A stretch of 64,000 bases of DNA from an uncultured Eubacteriales bacterium (GCA_900314795.1 OMWP01000006.1:1-64000); one strand, 5' to 3'. Shown: positions 1 through 9,157, counted from the first letter of the stretch. The notes: a model not told the origin generated them from the sequence alone. A program made the numbers and translations.

Positions 1-30
1 TTCTATTTCTATTTTTCCTTTTCTGGACAT
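1..30 (-). CDS. start of an unidentified gene (partial)
   Basis: An ATG at 30 reading leftwards is preceded by GAAGGGAG with 7 nt spacing. Only ten codons (MSRKGKIEIE) lie in the window, so the product cannot be named. The ribosome binding site is the main support. Confidence 0.35.
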   Translation of the reverse strand, partial: MSRKGKIEIE

Positions 31-84
31 AACAAAACTCCCTTCATGGTCAACAGTGTTTTTCATTTCACTGTCTTCCATAAA

Positions 85-107
85 GGGAGCATACCACTAT
101 GCTCTCC
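85..107. other. imperfect hairpin downstream of the xdh operon
   Basis: GGGAGCATA and TATGCTCTCC form an inverted repeat with a 4-nt loop. It lies about 70 bp past the end of the molybdenum hydroxylase operon. It has no long T run, so it is at best a weak terminator. Confidence 0.3.
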
Positions 108-178
108 GCGGTGATTTTATCTGTCAGCAGTTATGATCGTACATGTCGCACATTCCAACCTGTGCATACCACTGTCGT

Positions 179-2743
179 TCAATCCTTGCGATAGGGGGTA
201 TCGCTGAGCGGCAGGCTCTGGCGGAACTTGCCGTCATATTGGTAATACGCCAGTGCGCAGGCGGGTGCGGTGGGGATCATGCACAACTCGCCGCAGCCCT
301 TCGCGCCCAGTGAGAACGGCAGCTTGTCCTCTTCCTTGGGGCGACAGAGGATGACCTCCAGCTCCGGCGCTTCATCCGCGCGCATAAAGCCGATCCTGCC
401 GAATCTCGACACAGGGTAGCCGTCCTTGCACTCGAATTTTTCAGTCACGCCGTAGCCGATGCCCATGACCATACCGCCCTCGATCTGTCCCTCGACGGAC
501 TGAATGTTGACAGGTGTGCCGACATCAAAGGCGGAGACCGCCTTCTTGATCTTTCCGTCATCATCGAGAACGATCAATTGGACGCCGTAGGAATAGGAGA
601 TGTGGCTGACGGGATTCTCCTTGATCGCGCCGAGGGGGTCGGTCTTGGCGCTGTATTCACCGAAGAATTCCTGCCCCTCCAGGTCGGCGAGGGTCTTGCC
701 ATCCGCCAAGGCGGCTTTGAGCTTTTCTCCAACCCTGCGCGCCGCCTCACCGGTCATCACCGTCTGGCGCGAGGCGGTCGAGGTGCCCGCGTCGGGGGTG
801 CGGATCGTGTCGGAGGTTTCAAAGAAGAACAGCGCGGGATCCAGCTCCGTGACATGGCAGATCTCGGTGAGCACCATCTGACCGATGCCCTGACCCATAC
901 AGGCGGCGGAGGTGCGGATGTGGATCTTGCCGCCCTCGATGGAGAGCAGAACGCGTCCGATATCCTTCTTGCCCATGCCGGTGCCCGAGTTTTTGAAGCC
1001 GCAGGCAATGCCGACATACTTGTTGCTGTAATAAATGTCCTTGACCGCGTCCAAGCACGCCTCCATGTTGGTGTTGGGATCAGCGGTCTGACCGTTCGGG
1101 AGGATATCGCCGGGCTTGATGGCGTTGCGGCGGCGGAACTCCCACGGATCGATGCCCACCATCTCGGCGAGCAGATTAATATTGCTCTCGGTCGCAAAGC
1201 AGCTCTGGGTCACGCCGAAGCCGCGAAAAGCGCCCGAAGGGGTGTTGTTGGTATAGACCGACATGCCGAAGATGTCGATATTCTGATAGTTGTACGGACC
1301 TGCCGCGTGGGTACAGGCGCGGTGGAGCACAGGGCCGCCGAGCGAGGCATAAGCGCCGGTATCGGCGATGATCACGCCCTTCATGCCCGTGAGGATGCCG
1401 TTCTCATCACAGGCGGTGGTGAACTCCATCTCCATCGGGTGGCGCTTGACATGATAGTCAAGGCTCTCCTGACGGCTGTACTTGACCTTGACGGGGCGCT
1501 TGGTGTACCACGCCATCAACGCGGCGTAGGGCTGGACGCTCATATCCTCCTTGCCGCCAAAGCCGCCGCCGACCAGCGGTGCGCGGACATGCACCTTTTC
1601 GGGCGCGAGCCCCAATGCTTTACTGCACTCGCGCTGTACGTCATAGATACTCTGGCTCGAGGTGTAGATCAGCAGTCCGTCGTCGCCCTCGGGGAGCGCT
1701 ACACAGCACTCCGGCTCCATAAAGCCGTGCTCCTGCCACGAGGTCTTGTACTTGCGTGTCACGACGAATTTGGAATTTTTGATCGCCTCGTCTGCATTAC
1801 CGCGCACGAGGTTGGCGCGGCTCATCACATTGCCGTCCTCATGGATCAGCGGCGCGTCACCCTTCAGCGCCTCATAGGGTGAGGTCAGGGGGGTCAGCTC
1901 CGTATAATCGACCTCGATCAGATCGAGGATCTCCTGCAGGGATTCCTGCTTCGTCGACGCGACGACCGCCAGCACGTTGCCGACATACTTGGTGATATCG
2001 CCCTCGCCGAGCATCACATCCCAGTCCTGCTTGATGTGTCCGATCTTGTTGTTCTTGACGTCGTCCTTGGTGAGGATCTCGACGCAGTCGGGGTGCTGTA
2101 GGGCGCGGGAAAAGTCGATCTTGTTGATGCGCGCGCGAGGGTACTTCGAATACAAGCCCTTGGCGTACAGCATGCCGTCAAAATACAGATCGTCGGCAAA
2201 GAGCCCCGTGCCGTTGACCTTCTCCTTCGCGTCGATCCGCTGGGCATATTCGTCCATGTGCAGGGTCGTGGGAGGCTTAGGGAGCTCACACTTTTCACGG
2301 AAGTAATCCGCCGCAAGCAGGATCGCGTCCTCGATCTTTTTGTAGCCGGTACAGCGGCAGAGATTGCCCTTGATGGCTTTCTTGACGTCAGCGCGTGTCG
2401 GGTTGAGATTCTCGTCCAACAGCGCTTTTGCCGAGATGATCATGCCCGGGATGCAGAAGCCGCATTGTACCGCGCCCGCTTCAGCAAAGCAGTGCTCATA
2501 GACGCGCATTTCCCCGGGGTCGATGCCCTCGACAGTCAGCACCTTTTTGCCCTGTAGCTTTGACAGGGATACGACGCACGCCTTGGTCTTTTTGCCGTCG
2601 ACAAGGACGGTACAGGTGCCGCATACGCCCTCGGAGCATCCGTCCTTGGCGGCGGTCAGATGCAGATCATCACGCAGAAAACGGAGCAGCTTTTTATCAT
2701 GAGCGGATTCATAATCTTTTCCGTTGATATTGACTGTAAACAT
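179..2743 (-). CDS. xanthine dehydrogenase-family molybdenum hydroxylase, [2Fe-2S] domain fused to Mo subunit
   Basis: This is an 854-aa molybdenum hydroxylase that lacks an FAD domain. The N-terminal 160 residues hold the plant-ferredoxin cluster (C36, C41, C44, C56; motif GCSEGVCGTC) and the second cluster (C94, C97, C129, C131; QCGFCIPG and CRCTGY). The rest is the molybdopterin-binding subunit, with GGGFGGKED, GAFRGFG and a C-terminal GAKGCGE carrying the expected catalytic Glu. An upstream in-frame TTG is possible, but ATG at 2743 has AAGGTG 7 nt upstream and fits the family N-terminus. It is last in the operon, after the FAD subunit, and probably shares that subunit with the second Mo enzyme. 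The substrate is likely a purine or other N-heterocycle; the sequence does not decide this. Confidence 0.9.
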   Translation of the reverse strand: MFTVNINGKDYESAHDKKLLRFLRDDLHLTAAKDGCSEGVCGTCTVLVDGKKTKACVVSLSKLQGKKVLTVEGIDPGEMRVYEHCFAEAGAVQCGFCIPGMIISAKALLDENLNPTRADVKKAIKGNLCRCTGYKKIEDAILLAADYFREKCELPKPPTTLHMDEYAQRIDAKEKVNGTGLFADDLYFDGMLYAKGLYSKYPRARINKIDFSRALQHPDCVEILTKDDVKNNKIGHIKQDWDVMLGEGDITKYVGNVLAVVASTKQESLQEILDLIEVDYTELTPLTSPYEALKGDAPLIHEDGNVMSRANLVRGNADEAIKNSKFVVTRKYKTSWQEHGFMEPECCVALPEGDDGLLIYTSSQSIYDVQRECSKALGLAPEKVHVRAPLVGGGFGGKEDMSVQPYAALMAWYTKRPVKVKYSRQESLDYHVKRHPMEMEFTTACDENGILTGMKGVIIADTGAYASLGGPVLHRACTHAAGPYNYQNIDIFGMSVYTNNTPSGAFRGFGVTQSCFATESNINLLAEMVGIDPWEFRRRNAIKPGDILPNGQTADPNTNMEACLDAVKDIYYSNKYVGIACGFKNSGTGMGKKDIGRVLLSIEGGKIHIRTSAACMGQGIGQMVLTEICHVTELDPALFFFETSDTIRTPDAGTSTASRQTVMTGEAARRVGEKLKAALADGKTLADLEGQEFFGEYSAKTDPLGAIKENPVSHISYSYGVQLIVLDDDGKIKKAVSAFDVGTPVNIQSVEGQIEGGMVMGIGYGVTEKFECKDGYPVSRFGRIGFMRADEAPELEVILCRPKEEDKLPFSLGAKGCGELCMIPTAPACALAYYQYDGKFRQSLPLSDTPYRKD

Positions 2744-2768
2744 AAAATCACACCTTGATTGTTTCACT

Positions 2769-2795
2769 AAGGCTCCCTTTGGGAAAGGGAGCCTT
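2769..2795. other. 12-bp hairpin in the gap between the FAD and Mo subunit genes
   Basis: AAGGCTCCCTTT and AAAGGGAGCCTT form a perfect 12-bp stem with loop GGG. The T run follows only on the plus strand, where no gene ends. In the minus-strand transcript it would be an intra-operon hairpin that could adjust mRNA stability or coupling. Confidence 0.5.
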
Positions 2796-2799
2796 TTTT

Positions 2800-3615
2800 C
2801 TACTTCAATGAAGCGAAATAATCCTTGAACAGGTTGGTCACGACTGTTTTGCGGTACTCCGCGGACACTCTGCCGCGGGTGAAGGTCATCTTCTCGATGA
2901 AGCGCTCAGCATACGCGTCGGCGTTCGCGCTCACCTCATCGACCGATTTGCCGATCAGGGTCGCCTCTACCTCACGATAGCGGGTGAATTTGCCCTCGCC
3001 GATCACGGTGGCGGAGATCGCTTGGATCACGCCGTTATGCACCTCATACGCGCCTGCGAAAGCGACGCGGGAGATCGCCAGCGCGCTCCTGCCGCCGATC
3101 TTCTTGTAATAATACGGTAGGGAACATTTCTCCTTCGGGAGCAGGATCTCGGCGATCAGCTCGTCGTCAGCGATGTTGGTCACGCCGCGGCGCACACAGA
3201 AATCGTCGAAGGGAATCACACGTTCACCCTTTGCCGATACCAGACGAACGTGCCCGTCCAGCGCGAAGCCCGCCAAGACAGAGTCTGCTTTATCGGACGC
3301 GTTACCGAGGTTGCCGCCAAAGGTGCCCGCGTTGCGGATCGCGGGTGCGGCGATGCGCGAGATCGCCTCCTTCATCAAAGGCGGAACAAGATCACTGTCA
3401 AGCGCTTCGGTAAACGTGACCGCCGCGCCGATGCGGATGTACGCATCATCCTGCGTGATCTGCTTGAGCTCTTCGATATCGTTCACAAAGAGATAAACCG
3501 CGTCGGGGATGTTCTTGACCATCAGGTCGGTACCGCCCGCATAGGGGATCACACTCACGCGGCTCTTGATCTCGACCGCTTCCCGTAACGTGGTGGGTTT
3601 ATATCCGTTTACCAT
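2800..3615 (-). CDS. FAD-binding subunit of molybdenum hydroxylase
   Basis: A 271-aa CoxM/XdhB-type FAD subunit that passes electrons from the [2Fe-2S] clusters to the final acceptor. The FAD-binding motifs are YAGGTDLMV (residues 25-33) and NAGTFGGNLGNAS (about 95-107). Length is normal for the family. The start at 3615 has AAGGAGG upstream and overlaps the end of the preceding [2Fe-2S] gene by 7 bp, so the two are translationally coupled. It is the only FAD subunit in an operon with two Mo subunits. Confidence 0.9.
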   Translation of the reverse strand: MVNGYKPTTLREAVEIKSRVSVIPYAGGTDLMVKNIPDAVYLFVNDIEELKQITQDDAYIRIGAAVTFTEALDSDLVPPLMKEAISRIAAPAIRNAGTFGGNLGNASDKADSVLAGFALDGHVRLVSAKGERVIPFDDFCVRRGVTNIADDELIAEILLPKEKCSLPYYYKKIGGRSALAISRVAFAGAYEVHNGVIQAISATVIGEGKFTRYREVEATLIGKSVDEVSANADAYAERFIEKMTFTRGRVSAEYRKTVVTNLFKDYFASLK

Positions 3616-4082
3616 AATCCGTCACCCTCCTTTGCGGCGTTCAGTACCGCGTTCACGATCGCGTTGTAGCCGGTACAGCGGCAGATGTTGCCCGACAGCG
3701 CCGTGCGCACCTCTTGCTCTGTGGGATGGGCATTTTTGCTGAGCAGCGCCTCCGCGGCAAGGATCATGCCGGGGATGCAGAAGCCGCATTGTACCGCGCT
3801 GAGATCGGCAAAGGCCTTGGAGAGCGCCGCAAAACGCGCCGTCTCACGATAGCCCTCGACGGTGACGATCTCATGCGCATCCACCGCGCCCATCGCGACA
3901 CAGCAGGAGTTGACCAGCACGCCGTCGATCAGCACTGCGCACGCGCCGCACTCGCCCTCCTTACAGCCGCATTTGACGCTTTTCATATCATAGGTATCGC
4001 GCAAAACGTCCAGCAGGCGATCAGCCGCCGAACCGTCATAGCACATGTCTTTTCCGTTGAGTTTGAAGCGGATACCGTTCAT
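3609..4082 (-). CDS. [2Fe-2S] subunit of molybdenum hydroxylase
   Basis: A 157-aa CoxS/XdhC-type electron transfer subunit. It has the N-terminal ferredoxin motif CGCKEGECGAC and the C-terminal cluster motifs QCGFCIPGM and CRCTGYN. I chose ATG at 4082 over GTG at 4085 because AAGGAGGT lies 6-7 nt upstream of the ATG. The ATG overlaps the stop of the upstream Mo subunit (TGATG). It is the stand-alone counterpart of the domain fused in the 179-2743 protein and should form a heterotrimer with the Mo subunit at 4082-6226 and the FAD subunit. Confidence 0.92.
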   Translation of the reverse strand: MNGIRFKLNGKDMCYDGSAADRLLDVLRDTYDMKSVKCGCKEGECGACAVLIDGVLVNSCCVAMGAVDAHEIVTVEGYRETARFAALSKAFADLSAVQCGFCIPGMILAAEALLSKNAHPTEQEVRTALSGNICRCTGYNAIVNAVLNAAKEGDGLW

Positions 4083-6226
4083 CACAGCACCTCCTTGTTC
4101 AGTTCCAGGATGACGTCCTCAGTGGAGAACGGGATCGCGTTCAGGCGATGCTTCTTCATCCCGCCGAGCGCCATTTCGACCGCTTCCAGATAAGCGGGAG
4201 GCGGCGCTACCAGAGGCAGCTCTCCCGCGCCCTTCGCGCCGTAGGGGCCGTCGGGATATTCCTCGACGTGCATCCTCGCTACCAAATTCGGTACATCCAT
4301 CGAGGTGGGCACCAGATAATCGGTGAAGCTGTTGTTGCGGATCCTGCCCTTGCTGTCATAGTTCATCTTCTCGATCGAGGCATAGCCCAAGCCTTGCAAA
4401 AAGCCGCCTTCCATCTGTCCGACGACGATGTTGTAGTCCACGGGAGTGCCGACGTCAAAGTTGCCGTACGCGCCGAGGATCTCGACAACGCCGGTGTAGG
4501 TATCGACCTCGACCTCGACGGCGCTGACTGCCCACGCGTAGGTGGGATAAGCGTCGCCCTCAAAGCGGTCGAGATAGAACGGGATCATGAAGTCGGGCTG
4601 TTTGTAATGCTCCTCGACCTCCTGCTCCTTGCCTTCCTCCCAGATATCGCGCAGCTTGATCGCGGCACGGCGCAGCAGCTCGCCGACGATCATCAGCGAA
4701 CGTGACGCGACCGTGGGACCCGAATCGGGCACACGTGCGGTATCGGGATGGCTGTAATAGACCTTTTCCAAGGGGATGTTCAGCTCATGCGCAACGATCT
4801 TCGGGAAGGTCGTGCGAACGCCCTGACCGATATCGCCGTTGGAGGCGAGCACCTCAACGGTGCCATCGGCATATTTACGCAGCTTGGCGGTCGCTTTGAT
4901 CATGTCGCGTTCGCCCGAGCCGGTAAAGCCCGCGCCGTGGAAGATCGCCGAGAAGCCGATACCCTTGCGGTATCTGCCTGACTGCGGCTTGCTGTATTCG
5001 ATATGCTTGCGTCTGAGGTCACACAGTTCATCGACCTCGTCAAGCATCGCGGGGATCGGAACAGGGAAATGATACCTGCCCTGCGTGGAGGTCATGTCGC
5101 CCTGCTTGACAAAATGCTTCTGCTTGAATGCGATGCTGTCGATCCCAAGATCCTGCGCGATATGATCCATCATCATCTCGATCGCGAAGAAGGTCTGGGG
5201 CGCGCCGAACCCGCGGTACGCACCGCAGGGAGTGGTATTGGTCTTGACCGCCTTGCCTGTCACACGCACATTGGGGATGTTGTAGATGCCGGGCGCGGCG
5301 ATGATACCGCGCTGTAAGACGACCGCGCTGAGGGTCGAGTACGCGCCCGCGTCAAAGCGAACGTCCGCTTCGACAGCAGTCACCATGCCGTCCTTGACGG
5401 CGAGCTTGTATTTGCACAGTGACGGATGGCGCTTGGGGGTGAATTCCAGATCCTCACGGCGGTTGTAGACGCAGCGCACCGGCTGACCGGTTTTCTTCGC
5501 CGCGACCGCGACCTGACAGCCTAAGATGGAGGGGAAGTCCTCCTTGCCGCCGAAGCCGCCGCCGGTCACATCCTGCAAAATATGCACGCCCTCGGGGCCT
5601 GTGCCCATCGCTCTGGCGACAGCGCCGTGGACGTAGTAGGGGCATTGCAGAGAGCCGTGGACAAACATCCTGCCGTCCTCCTCGGGCTCCGCCATCATGC
5701 CCTGCGGCTCTAAGTAGGTCTGATCCTGATAGCCGGTGGTGAACTCTTCCTCATAGACCTTGTCAGCCTCGGCGAACGCCTTGTCGACGTCGCCGTGACC
5801 GAAGTGATAGTCAAAGAAGGTGGTGTCGCCGTTCCTCAGATCGAGCATCGGCTCGAGCTCCTCATACGCGACCTCGATCTTTTTGAGCAGTGCTTCCACA
5901 GTCTTTTCATCGGGGCCGACGACCATGCCGATCGGCTCGCCGATGTATTCCACCGTGTCGCGGCAAAAGACCGGCGTGTCATCCAGTACGATATTGACGT
6001 TGTTATCGCCGGGGATATCGTTGCGGTCGACCCAGAAATATCCCTCGGGCAGCTCGGGCACAGTGACAGAGAGCACCTTTGCCTTGGCATAGATCGAATG
6101 GAGCAGTCTGCCGCAGAGGATCTTCTTCCCGCCGGCGGTCAGATTGTAGTCGTTGACATAGACCGAACGCCCCTCGATCTTCGGGTCATGGTCTTTCTTC
6201 TTGACCGATTGACATATTTCTTTCAT
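4082..6226 (-). CDS. molybdopterin-binding subunit of xanthine dehydrogenase-family enzyme
   Basis: A 714-aa large subunit without a fused [2Fe-2S] domain. Motifs seen are GGGFGGKEDFPS, CGAYRGFGAPQ, GDIGQGVRT and the C-terminal GAKGAGELPLVAPP with the catalytic Glu. The reading frame is open for 68 codons upstream, but ATG at 6226 has AGGAGG 7 nt away and the family N-terminus begins there. The genes downstream encode its [2Fe-2S] and FAD partners. The Mo cofactor is probably a cytosine dinucleotide form, inferred from the MocA-like gene at 8.0-8.7 kb. Confidence 0.9.
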   Translation of the reverse strand: MKEICQSVKKKDHDPKIEGRSVYVNDYNLTAGGKKILCGRLLHSIYAKAKVLSVTVPELPEGYFWVDRNDIPGDNNVNIVLDDTPVFCRDTVEYIGEPIGMVVGPDEKTVEALLKKIEVAYEELEPMLDLRNGDTTFFDYHFGHGDVDKAFAEADKVYEEEFTTGYQDQTYLEPQGMMAEPEEDGRMFVHGSLQCPYYVHGAVARAMGTGPEGVHILQDVTGGGFGGKEDFPSILGCQVAVAAKKTGQPVRCVYNRREDLEFTPKRHPSLCKYKLAVKDGMVTAVEADVRFDAGAYSTLSAVVLQRGIIAAPGIYNIPNVRVTGKAVKTNTTPCGAYRGFGAPQTFFAIEMMMDHIAQDLGIDSIAFKQKHFVKQGDMTSTQGRYHFPVPIPAMLDEVDELCDLRRKHIEYSKPQSGRYRKGIGFSAIFHGAGFTGSGERDMIKATAKLRKYADGTVEVLASNGDIGQGVRTTFPKIVAHELNIPLEKVYYSHPDTARVPDSGPTVASRSLMIVGELLRRAAIKLRDIWEEGKEQEVEEHYKQPDFMIPFYLDRFEGDAYPTYAWAVSAVEVEVDTYTGVVEILGAYGNFDVGTPVDYNIVVGQMEGGFLQGLGYASIEKMNYDSKGRIRNNSFTDYLVPTSMDVPNLVARMHVEEYPDGPYGAKGAGELPLVAPPPAYLEAVEMALGGMKKHRLNAIPFSTEDVILELNKEVL

Positions 6227-6338
6227 ATATGCACCTCCTGATGCTGTCGTTGGATTGATTGATTCGATAATGATATACGGTTTTTTTGAGCTGTCGAGAT
6301 TGCTCAAATAGCTTTCGACGTTGCTCTGCGACAGAGCA

Positions 6339-6464
6339 TTACCGCCCACCAATGATGCTGCCCGAGGGCAGATGGTGCGGTTGAGGTTCTTTGAGCACCG
6401 CCGACCCGCAGTACGGACACGCCGCAGCATTGCCGATATCCTGTTTACAGTTATTACATATCAT
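6339..6464 (-). CDS. short zinc-ribbon protein, possibly frameshifted
   Basis: A 41-codon ORF starts MICNNCKQDIG and has two CxxC knuckles (CNNC and CPYC), so it looks like a zinc ribbon. It stops in the sequence GGTGGGCGGTAA. The frame of the downstream Mo subunit continues with protein-like codons (residues NALSQSNVESYLSNLDSS) without a stop to ATG 6226. Removing one G would join the two frames. It may be an intact mini-protein or the front of a frameshifted longer one. It is the first small ORF of the Mo hydroxylase operon. Confidence 0.45.
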   Translation of the reverse strand: MICNNCKQDIGNAAACPYCGSAVLKEPQPHHLPSGSIIGGR

Positions 6465-6557
6465 AGCGAACCCCTGTTTTTCATACTGAACACCAATAGG
6501 ACACGTTCTGTTATACTCGTGTTCGGCATGAAACCGCTGTTTTATATCTTGTATGCC

Positions 6558-6640
6558 CCCGTATGATGCTCGGCATACGGGTCATAAAGAGTATAGTGCC
6601 CACTCCGCCTGTATCACAACACGGGCGAAGCAAGCACTAT
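6558..6640 (-). other. structured region between the RCC1-repeat gene and the Mo hydroxylase operon
   Basis: Two strong inverted repeats are present. One is CCCGTATG/CATACGGG (6558-6581). The other is a long interrupted stem with outer arms ATAGTGC/GCACTAT (6593-6599 and 6634-6640) and an inner stem of about seven pairs. Neither is followed by a T run in the minus direction. It could end the upstream transcript by another mechanism or form a structured 5' leader. I do not recognise a known riboswitch. Confidence 0.45.
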
Positions 6641-6698
6641 ATCGATTATCTATTCAAATGAATATCGGTGACAAGATCCCTGATCTATGATCGAGTGA

Positions 6699-7973
6699 TT
6701 ATTTCAGTTTCCATGCGCCGACGTTGCCTTGGCCGTCACTGTTATCGCCAACTGCAACGACCGTGCCGTCCTTTTTCAGACCTAAGGTGAAGTATTCACC
6801 TGCAGCGACTTCGGTAATATCCTTCCAAAGCGCAGTGTCACACTCGCCGTCGGTAGAGGTACCGACACAGGATACTTCACCGTTCTTATGCAGCATGACG
6901 GAATGCAGGTCACCGCCCGCGACTGCGACTACATTGTTATAGCCGCTCGTGTTGGATGCTGAGCCGTCACCGGTAGAGACGACAGTACCGTCCTTTTTCA
7001 AGCCTAAAGTATGGTAATCACCGGCAGAGATCGCGATGATATCTGTCCAGCCGGAAACCTCGCACTGCTTGAAGGAGTTGTAACCGGTAGCGACTACGGT
7101 GCCGTCTTTTCTCAGACCGACGCTGTGTTTGTAACCTGCTTCGACATCAATGATGTCTGTCCAGCCCGCAACATCACACTGCTTACTGCTGTTATTACCG
7201 GTAGCAACGACAGTGCCGTCCTTTCTCAGGCCGAGGCTGTGAGAGTAGCCTGCCGAAACATCAGTGATATCTGTCCATCCGAGAACATCACACTGTTTTG
7301 ATCCGTTATATCCGGTCGCAACCACGGTGCCGTCCTTTTTCAGACCGAGGGTATGTTCATTGCCTGCCGAAACGGAGACGATGTTTTTCCATCCCTGCAC
7401 ATCGCACTGCTTATCGTAATTATCACCGGTTGCAACACAGGTGCCGTCCTTATTGATAGCAACAGAGTGATCGGAGCCTGCCGCAATCCTATGATTGGTA
7501 CTCGAAGAAGAACCGGAGCCCAAAACGATCACGAGGACAATGATCAGGACGATCACCGCAACACCGCCGCCGGTCAAACCGAAGATCAAGCCCTTGTTCA
7601 TTTTCTTTTTCTCGGGAACGGGCTGCGGCTGCGGCGCCGGAATGCTGTTATTGTTGTTGATGTCGTTATTGTATGAAACACCGTTGAGGGGTTTCTGAGT
7701 TACAGCCTTCTGCTGAGCTTGGGGTTGCTGAACCTGCGGCTGTGGAACCTCGGGCTGCTGAACCTGCGGCTGCTGATGATAATTGTTCTGCGCGCCGTTG
7801 TTGTAGCCGCCCTGAGGGTTGTTCTGCGGGGACTGCTGGGGTTGATTGTTGTTTTGAGCGTTGTCAAATCCTCCCAACATCTGTTGCGCGCCGCAATTCG
7901 TACAAAAAGCGCTGGTAGCTCCGTCGGGAGCCTCAAAAACCTGACCGCAATTACTGCATCTGTAAAATGCCAT
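6699..7973 (-). CDS. zinc-ribbon membrane protein with RCC1-like repeats
   Basis: A 424-aa protein. The N-terminus is a zinc ribbon (CSNCGQVFE then CTNCGAQ). A Gln/Pro/Asn-rich linker follows to about residue 140, then one transmembrane helix (GLIFGLTGGGVAVIVLIIVL). About six RCC1/BLIP-II-type repeats of roughly 40 residues complete it, each with a core like AGYSHSLGLRKDGTVVATG. Topology suggests a cytoplasmic ribbon and an external beta-propeller. The start at 7973 has AGGAGG upstream; longer in-frame starts lack this. Function is unknown. It sits between the MocA-like gene and the Mo hydroxylases. Confidence 0.8.
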   Translation of the reverse strand: MAFYRCSNCGQVFEAPDGATSAFCTNCGAQQMLGGFDNAQNNNQPQQSPQNNPQGGYNNGAQNNYHQQPQVQQPEVPQPQVQQPQAQQKAVTQKPLNGVSYNNDINNNNSIPAPQPQPVPEKKKMNKGLIFGLTGGGVAVIVLIIVLVIVLGSGSSSSTNHRIAAGSDHSVAINKDGTCVATGDNYDKQCDVQGWKNIVSVSAGNEHTLGLKKDGTVVATGYNGSKQCDVLGWTDITDVSAGYSHSLGLRKDGTVVATGNNSSKQCDVAGWTDIIDVEAGYKHSVGLRKDGTVVATGYNSFKQCEVSGWTDIIAISAGDYHTLGLKKDGTVVSTGDGSASNTSGYNNVVAVAGGDLHSVMLHKNGEVSCVGTSTDGECDTALWKDITEVAAGEYFTLGLKKDGTVVAVGDNSDGQGNVGAWKLK

Positions 7974-8013
7974 AAAAACCTCCTGTATCATCTTCTCAGA
8001 TGATGAATAAATA

Positions 8014-8652
8014 TTATCGCACTCCCGGTTCATGCGATGGATCATTTATTAAATCGGCATAATCCTCCGGGGTATCAAGATCTGCCGTTATTCCCTTGTC
8101 ACTCAACTCGATGGATTGCTGCGGAACATCCCGGAGCAGTCCTCTGAGACCGCCCTCTTTGCGATAATGGCATATCTCTGAGATCAATGACGCGTGTATC
8201 AGCGGCGGGTGCCCCTTTCTGCCGTTACGGGTCGGATAGATCACCCTGCTGTGTTCATCAAACGCCTCAGCCAATGCTGTGAAGGTGTCTGAGTCGACAG
8301 AGGGCATATCACCCGGCAGCAGATAGAAGGCGTCACATTCTCCCAGCGCGCCCAGACCGATCTGTACCGAGCGCAGCATATCGGTGGAGCGATAGTCGGG
8401 ATTGCGCACGATCGTCACCCTGTCGCCGAAGCGCTGTTTCAATACCGCCTCGACCTCATCGGCACGGTTGCCCAGCACGACGACCGCCGTAGCCACCGCC
8501 TCCAGAACAGTTGCTACCGTGCTTTCGATCACGGTACTCTTTCCATAGGGCAGCAATGGCTTGAACGCTTTCATACGCGAGGACATTCCCGCAGCGGGTA
8601 TCACTGCGCCGAAACGCTGTTGTCCGTTCGTTTTTTCGGGCACAACTCTCAT
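8014..8652 (-). CDS. MocA/MobA-like nucleotidyltransferase (molybdenum cofactor maturation)
   Basis: An NTP-transferase fold protein of about 212 aa. The nucleotide-binding signature is AVIPAAGMSSRMKAFKPLL near the N-terminus, then a metal-site LLPGDMPSVD motif. Family members attach CMP or GMP to molybdopterin, and MocA serves xanthine dehydrogenase-type enzymes, which fits the operon. The start is uncertain: GTG at 8643 has the best-spaced GGGGAG, ATG at 8652 directly abuts it, and TTG at 8676 is also in frame. A TATAAT lies at 8690-8695. Confidence 0.8.
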   Translation of the reverse strand: MRVVPEKTNGQQRFGAVIPAAGMSSRMKAFKPLLPYGKSTVIESTVATVLEAVATAVVVLGNRADEVEAVLKQRFGDRVTIVRNPDYRSTDMLRSVQIGLGALGECDAFYLLPGDMPSVDSDTFTALAEAFDEHSRVIYPTRNGRKGHPPLIHASLISEICHYRKEGGLRGLLRDVPQQSIELSDKGITADLDTPEDYADLINDPSHEPGVR

Positions 8653-8992
8653 CTCCCCGCGTCCGTTTTCAGCCAAAATACCGCCTGCATTATACTCCGT
8701 TCGATCGTTTTGAATCTATCAATGAGCAAGAATTTAACATTGAGCAGGCAGAAATCCGATCGCCAAAACCACGGTTCGGATGATTCCTGTCACCCGATCC
8801 GACAAGGCCTCGGCAAACGTGTGTGATATCGTGCTTTTGGCTGATGGTTATCGACTGATGACCGACCGCTGTTTACATATGTATATATAGCTTATTTTAT
8901 CACAAAACACTATAATGTCAATCTGTTTTTCAATCAAATTGACCAAAATAACCAAAAACTTAAAGAATTCGTACATTCGACCCCATTCGCCC

Positions 8993-9021
8993 TTGACAAA
9001 ATCGTCGCAGAGTGTTAACAT
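8993..9021 (+). promoter_or_regulatory. promoter of tRNA-fMet
   Basis: TTGACA (8993-8998), a 17-bp spacer and TAACAT (9016-9021) lie 22 bp before the tRNA. The rest of the gap from 8677 is AT-rich with no gene that I can support. Confidence 0.7.
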
Positions 9022-9043
9022 ATAGAGGCTGTAAGGCAGATAT

Positions 9044-9120
<77 letters not shown>

Positions 9121-9156
9121 AAAAAGCAAGCGTTTTGAAGAAGACGCTTGCTTTTC
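9121..9156 (+). terminator. intrinsic terminator of tRNA-fMet
   Basis: AAAGCAAGCG and CGCTTGCTTTT form a stem immediately after the CCA end. Degenerate copies of this hairpin recur in the adjacent repeat array. Confidence 0.75.
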
Positions 9157-9157
9157 T

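Noticed and set aside
578..1882. 434-codon plus-strand ORF opposite the fused Mo hydroxylase
   Set aside because: It is antisense to a clear gene in a GC-rich region, has no recognisable motif and no ribosome binding site; it is a coding shadow.
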